6,348 nt of DNA from positions 1 through 6,348 of the forward strand of contig CALGZD010000369.1 of NCBI GenBank assembly GCA_937934635.1. Reading direction: 5' to 3'. The first letter of the stretch is position 1. Every line of letters begins with the position of its first letter. The notes below the pieces were generated by a model. The model made no database searches and had not been told where the DNA came from. It saw only the letters and a program-made list of their open reading frames with translations. Positions 4,762 to 6,348 of this stretch are shown in pieces. The position numbers and the translations under genes were made by a program. The DNA is from an uncultured Deinococcales bacterium (lineage in GTDB: Bacteria; Deinococcota; Deinococci; Deinococcales; Trueperaceae).

Positions 4762-6054
4762 AAGTATCTTAAACCTTTGCCTTTGGGATTGATTTTGATT
4801 GCACTATTCGTGAGTGCAAGTGCTATAGCACAAACCCAAGCTATATATTCGCCTTATGATTCATCCTATGGTACGTCAGCTAGATCTTATTCACAAAACA
4901 ATTTACCTAGACTCTTAGCATCGCCGTATACTGTAAGTTCGTCATCGTATTCCACCCATAGTAGGCAAGCTAATTCTTACAATGGTTTTTCTAGCTATGA
5001 AGCATATCTTGAAGATTATAATAGGCGCAATGCTTCTACTTTACCTACTAGGACAGCTGCATTTACTCGTACACCTGCATCTACATCTACTGACCCTTGT
5101 AGCTTTGCACAAACCCTATCAATTATAGTGACAGCAAATAACAATTGCGCCCCTATAGGTAGACAAGCTTCACCTTCTATAAGCCCTGATAGTTACCCAA
5201 CATATGACGCTTATTTTGCTGCCTATCAAGCGCTTCATGGTGGATCGAGTAGTCAAGCTAGTTCCCAACCTCGTTCACAAGTTACTAGCTCAACACCTTC
5301 TACTAGCGCAGCACCCTATAATGGCTATCCAAGCTATGAACATTATTTAGCAGCTTTCCATGCTGGACAAGTATCATCTTCGAGTCAAACATCGCAACAG
5401 AGAACAGCTCCAGCACAGTCTTCAGGTACTTATAATGGCTATCCAAGCTATGAACACTATTTAGCAGCTTTCCATGCTGGTCAAGTATCGTCTTCGAGTC
5501 AAACATCGCAACAAAGATCAGTTCCAACACAGTCTTCAGGTACTTATAATGGTTATCCAAGCTATGAGCATTACTTAGCAGCTTTTAGAGCTGGTCAAGT
5601 GTCTAGTACAACTACGCTACCAAATAATTCTGTTACGAGTGGTTATTATGGCTATAGTTCGTATGCGGAATATTTAAGAGCCTTTAATGAGTTGAACGGC
5701 TCGAGCCCAACAACCACCCCACGCACAGCTACAGTACCAACACCTACCTCAACGGCTGGTTATTTTGATTTTGTCGTAGGTCAGTCATACAGCTTTAACG
5801 ACGGATTAGTGATGACTGTTCAGTCCTTAAACGATAGTCGCTGCCCACAAGGTGTAGCCTGTCTATGGCAAGGCAATATTAATGCAAGTGTTCGTTTAGC
5901 AAAAGGTGCAGAAGTGCGTGATGTAACTGTAACTATCACTGATGGTCAACAAACACCACAAGTTGTTGTTGATGGTTCATCTGTACAGTTTGTGGGTCTT
6001 GGGGAGAGAGTTAATAACGCAAATACACTTAAAACCTATATTGTTATGAATTAA
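4714..6054 (+). CDS. Secreted Tyr-motif repeat protein, Ser/Thr/Gln-rich, with Cys-containing C-terminal domain
   Basis: I do not recognise this 446-aa protein as a named family. A signal peptide is clear: hydrophobic LPLGLILIALFVSASAIA, cleavage near IA|QTQ (39/40). If translation starts at Met16 (4759) the signal peptide is canonical; the Met1 start adds an acidic 15-residue extension. Six copies of a Tyr-rich motif, consensus Y-N-G-Y-P-S-Y-E-x-Y-L-A-A-F, begin at residues 89, 158, 202, 240, 278 and 311. They are joined by low-complexity Ser/Thr/Gln linkers, and copies 3-5 are spaced exactly 38 residues apart. Cys129 and Cys145 bracket a short insert between copies 1 and 2 and may form a disulfide. 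The C-terminal ~97 residues (350-446) look like a folded beta domain with D-S-R-C-P-x-G-V-x-C-x-W-x-G (374-387), a pattern I recall from assorted secreted proteins of unknown function. A surface, matrix or adhesive role is plausible but inferred. The gene has its own promoter and terminator. Confidence 0.85.
   Translation: MKETIKILRDLGVGDMKYLKPLPLGLILIALFVSASAIAQTQAIYSPYDSSYGTSARSYSQNNLPRLLASPYTVSSSSYSTHSRQANSYNGFSSYEAYLEDYNRRNASTLPTRTAAFTRTPASTSTDPCSFAQTLSIIVTANNNCAPIGRQASPSISPDSYPTYDAYFAAYQALHGGSSSQASSQPRSQVTSSTPSTSAAPYNGYPSYEHYLAAFHAGQVSSSSQTSQQRTAPAQSSGTYNGYPSYEHYLAAFHAGQVSSSSQTSQQRSVPTQSSGTYNGYPSYEHYLAAFRAGQVSSTTTLPNNSVTSGYYGYSSYAEYLRAFNELNGSSPTTTPRTATVPTPTSTAGYFDFVVGQSYSFNDGLVMTVQSLNDSRCPQGVACLWQGNINASVRLAKGAEVRDVTVTITDGQQTPQVVVDGSSVQFVGLGERVNNANTLKTYIVMN
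5317..5604 (+). repeat. 114-bp tandem repeats inside the Tyr-motif gene (2.5 copies)
   Basis: Units at 5317-5430 and 5431-5544 are nearly identical at the nucleotide level. A third partial unit at 5545-5604 covers the Tyr motif before diverging. The period is 38 codons, so copy number can change without a frameshift. The near identity implies recent expansion or ongoing homogenisation, whereas motif copies 1, 2 and 6 in the same gene are conserved only as protein. Confidence 0.93.
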
Positions 6055-6057
6055 GTG

Positions 6058-6073
6058 TTAGCTTTAAAGCTAA
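6058..6073. repeat. 16-bp perfect palindrome after the Tyr-motif gene stop
   Basis: TTAGCTTTAAAGCTAA is a perfect palindrome that begins 4 nt after the stop codon and abuts the terminator stem. As RNA it would form only a short hairpin with a tight loop. It may assist termination or protect the 3' end; a protein-binding role is also possible. Confidence 0.5.
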
Positions 6074-6110
6074 AAGAGTCTGTCTGGGAAGTTTGACAGA
6101 CTCTTTTTTT
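6072..6110 (+). terminator. Strong intrinsic terminator after the Tyr-motif gene
   Basis: GAGTCTGTC (6076-6084) pairs with GACAGACTC (6095-6103) around a 10-nt loop, and flanking AAAA/TTTT extends the stem. Seven T residues follow at 6104-6110. This is a textbook rho-independent terminator 20 nt after the stop codon. Confidence 0.95.
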
Positions 6111-6348
6111 GTTTTCTATAGCGTTTCCACGTAATATTTACCCATGCTAAATGAGTTCGTTCCTACTCGTTACGAAGCTCGCCGATTAACTGACTGATAC
6201 TAAACTGAAAGATGAATGTCATAAAGATATAGTCGCAAAGATTGCGAAATAACCGAAGGATAAAGGCTTGAAAACCTTGTGTATTGACTGGGATTATGAC
6301 ATTTATGATTCACTTCGGTATTAGGTCAGTTAATCGTGGAAGAGCTTT
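6111..6348. other. Gene-free right end
   Basis: No intact open frame with a start and ribosome-binding site is visible in these 238 bases. Besides the inverted repeat there is a second hairpin at 6153-6180 (GAG-TTCGT pairing with ACGAA-g-CTC). Short protein-like stretches occur on the plus strand, an ATG at 6144 giving 17 codons and a stop-interrupted frame through 6193-6321. They are too short and broken to call a pseudogene. Confidence 0.5.
6175..6347. repeat. Long imperfect inverted repeat (MITE-like), possibly cut by window edge
   Basis: The left arm (6175-6224) and the reverse complement of the right arm (6294-6347) align along their whole length with small gaps. Perfect blocks are AAGCTC/GAGCTT at the ends, CGATTAACTGAC (6183-6194) against GTCAGTTAATCG (6325-6336), and AATGTCATAA (6215-6224) against TTATGACATT (6294-6303). 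The ~70-bp centre holds a further hairpin, TCGCAA-AGA-TTGCGA (6233-6247). The right arm reaches the window edge, so the element may extend further. It has no intact reading frame. A non-autonomous mobile element, a BIME-like pair of inverted repeats, or a structured RNA would all fit. Confidence 0.6.

Noticed and set aside
5303..5560. Minus-strand open frame with internal repeats
   Set aside because: It is the reverse-complement shadow of the 114-bp coding repeats in the Tyr-motif gene; its apparent repeat structure is inherited from them.
6144..6321. Decayed transposase pseudogene
   Set aside because: A 17-codon frame from 6144 and a frame through 6193-6321 with an internal stop look faintly protein-like, but they match no family I can recognise and overlap the arms of the inverted repeat, which explains the sequence equally well.

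Overview
The window is AT-rich bacterial chromosomal DNA. Two genes suggest a Deinococcota-type organism (Deinococcus/Truepera relatives, here unusually AT-rich). One is a secreted LolA-fold protein with an 'ADN-(F/V)-IVLDK-x-TV-x-x-YLFLTNQVTVYD' core. The other is a DUF4384 plus multi-PEGA secreted protein with 'V-F-VDKD-x-SG' and 'YVYLFNV-x-x-DG-x-(V/I)-x-QILPNR' motifs. Both patterns are ones I recall from Deinococcus envelope proteins. The assignment rests on memory of those families, not on a search, and is moderate at best.

Layout: (1) 1-849, + strand, the 3' part of a metallo-beta-lactamase-fold hydrolase whose start lies left of the window. (2) 885-1655, - strand, a LolA-like periplasmic/envelope protein convergent with gene 1; a hairpin fills the 35-bp gap. 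(3) 1656-2061, a 406-bp divergent regulatory region with a candidate promoter for each flanking gene, 10-bp-period direct repeats near each promoter, and a clean stem-loop. (4) 2062-3558, + strand, the DUF4384/4xPEGA surface protein, followed by a strong intrinsic terminator. (5) 3668-4402, + strand, a zinc-binding sirtuin (CobB/Sir2 type). (6) 4403-4713, a gene-free stretch with two unrelated tandem arrays (5 x 17 bp and 3 x 15 bp), an AT-rich hairpin with a T-run, and the promoter/RBS of the next gene. (7) 4714-6054, + strand, a secreted Ser/Thr/Gln/Tyr-rich protein with six copies of a Tyr-rich motif (Y-N-G-Y-P-S-Y-E-x-Y-L-A-A-F) and a Cys-containing C-terminal domain, followed by a strong terminator. 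(8) 6111-6348, no intact gene; an imperfect inverted repeat with ~50-bp arms runs into the right edge.

Three of the five genes encode exported proteins (LolA-like, PEGA protein, Tyr-motif protein), so the window has a cell-envelope flavour. The separate promoters and terminators indicate independent transcription units, not one operon. The parts that look least described are the Tyr-motif repeat protein, the paired tandem arrays upstream of it, and the inverted-repeat element downstream. No defence system, CRISPR array, tRNA or rRNA is visible.
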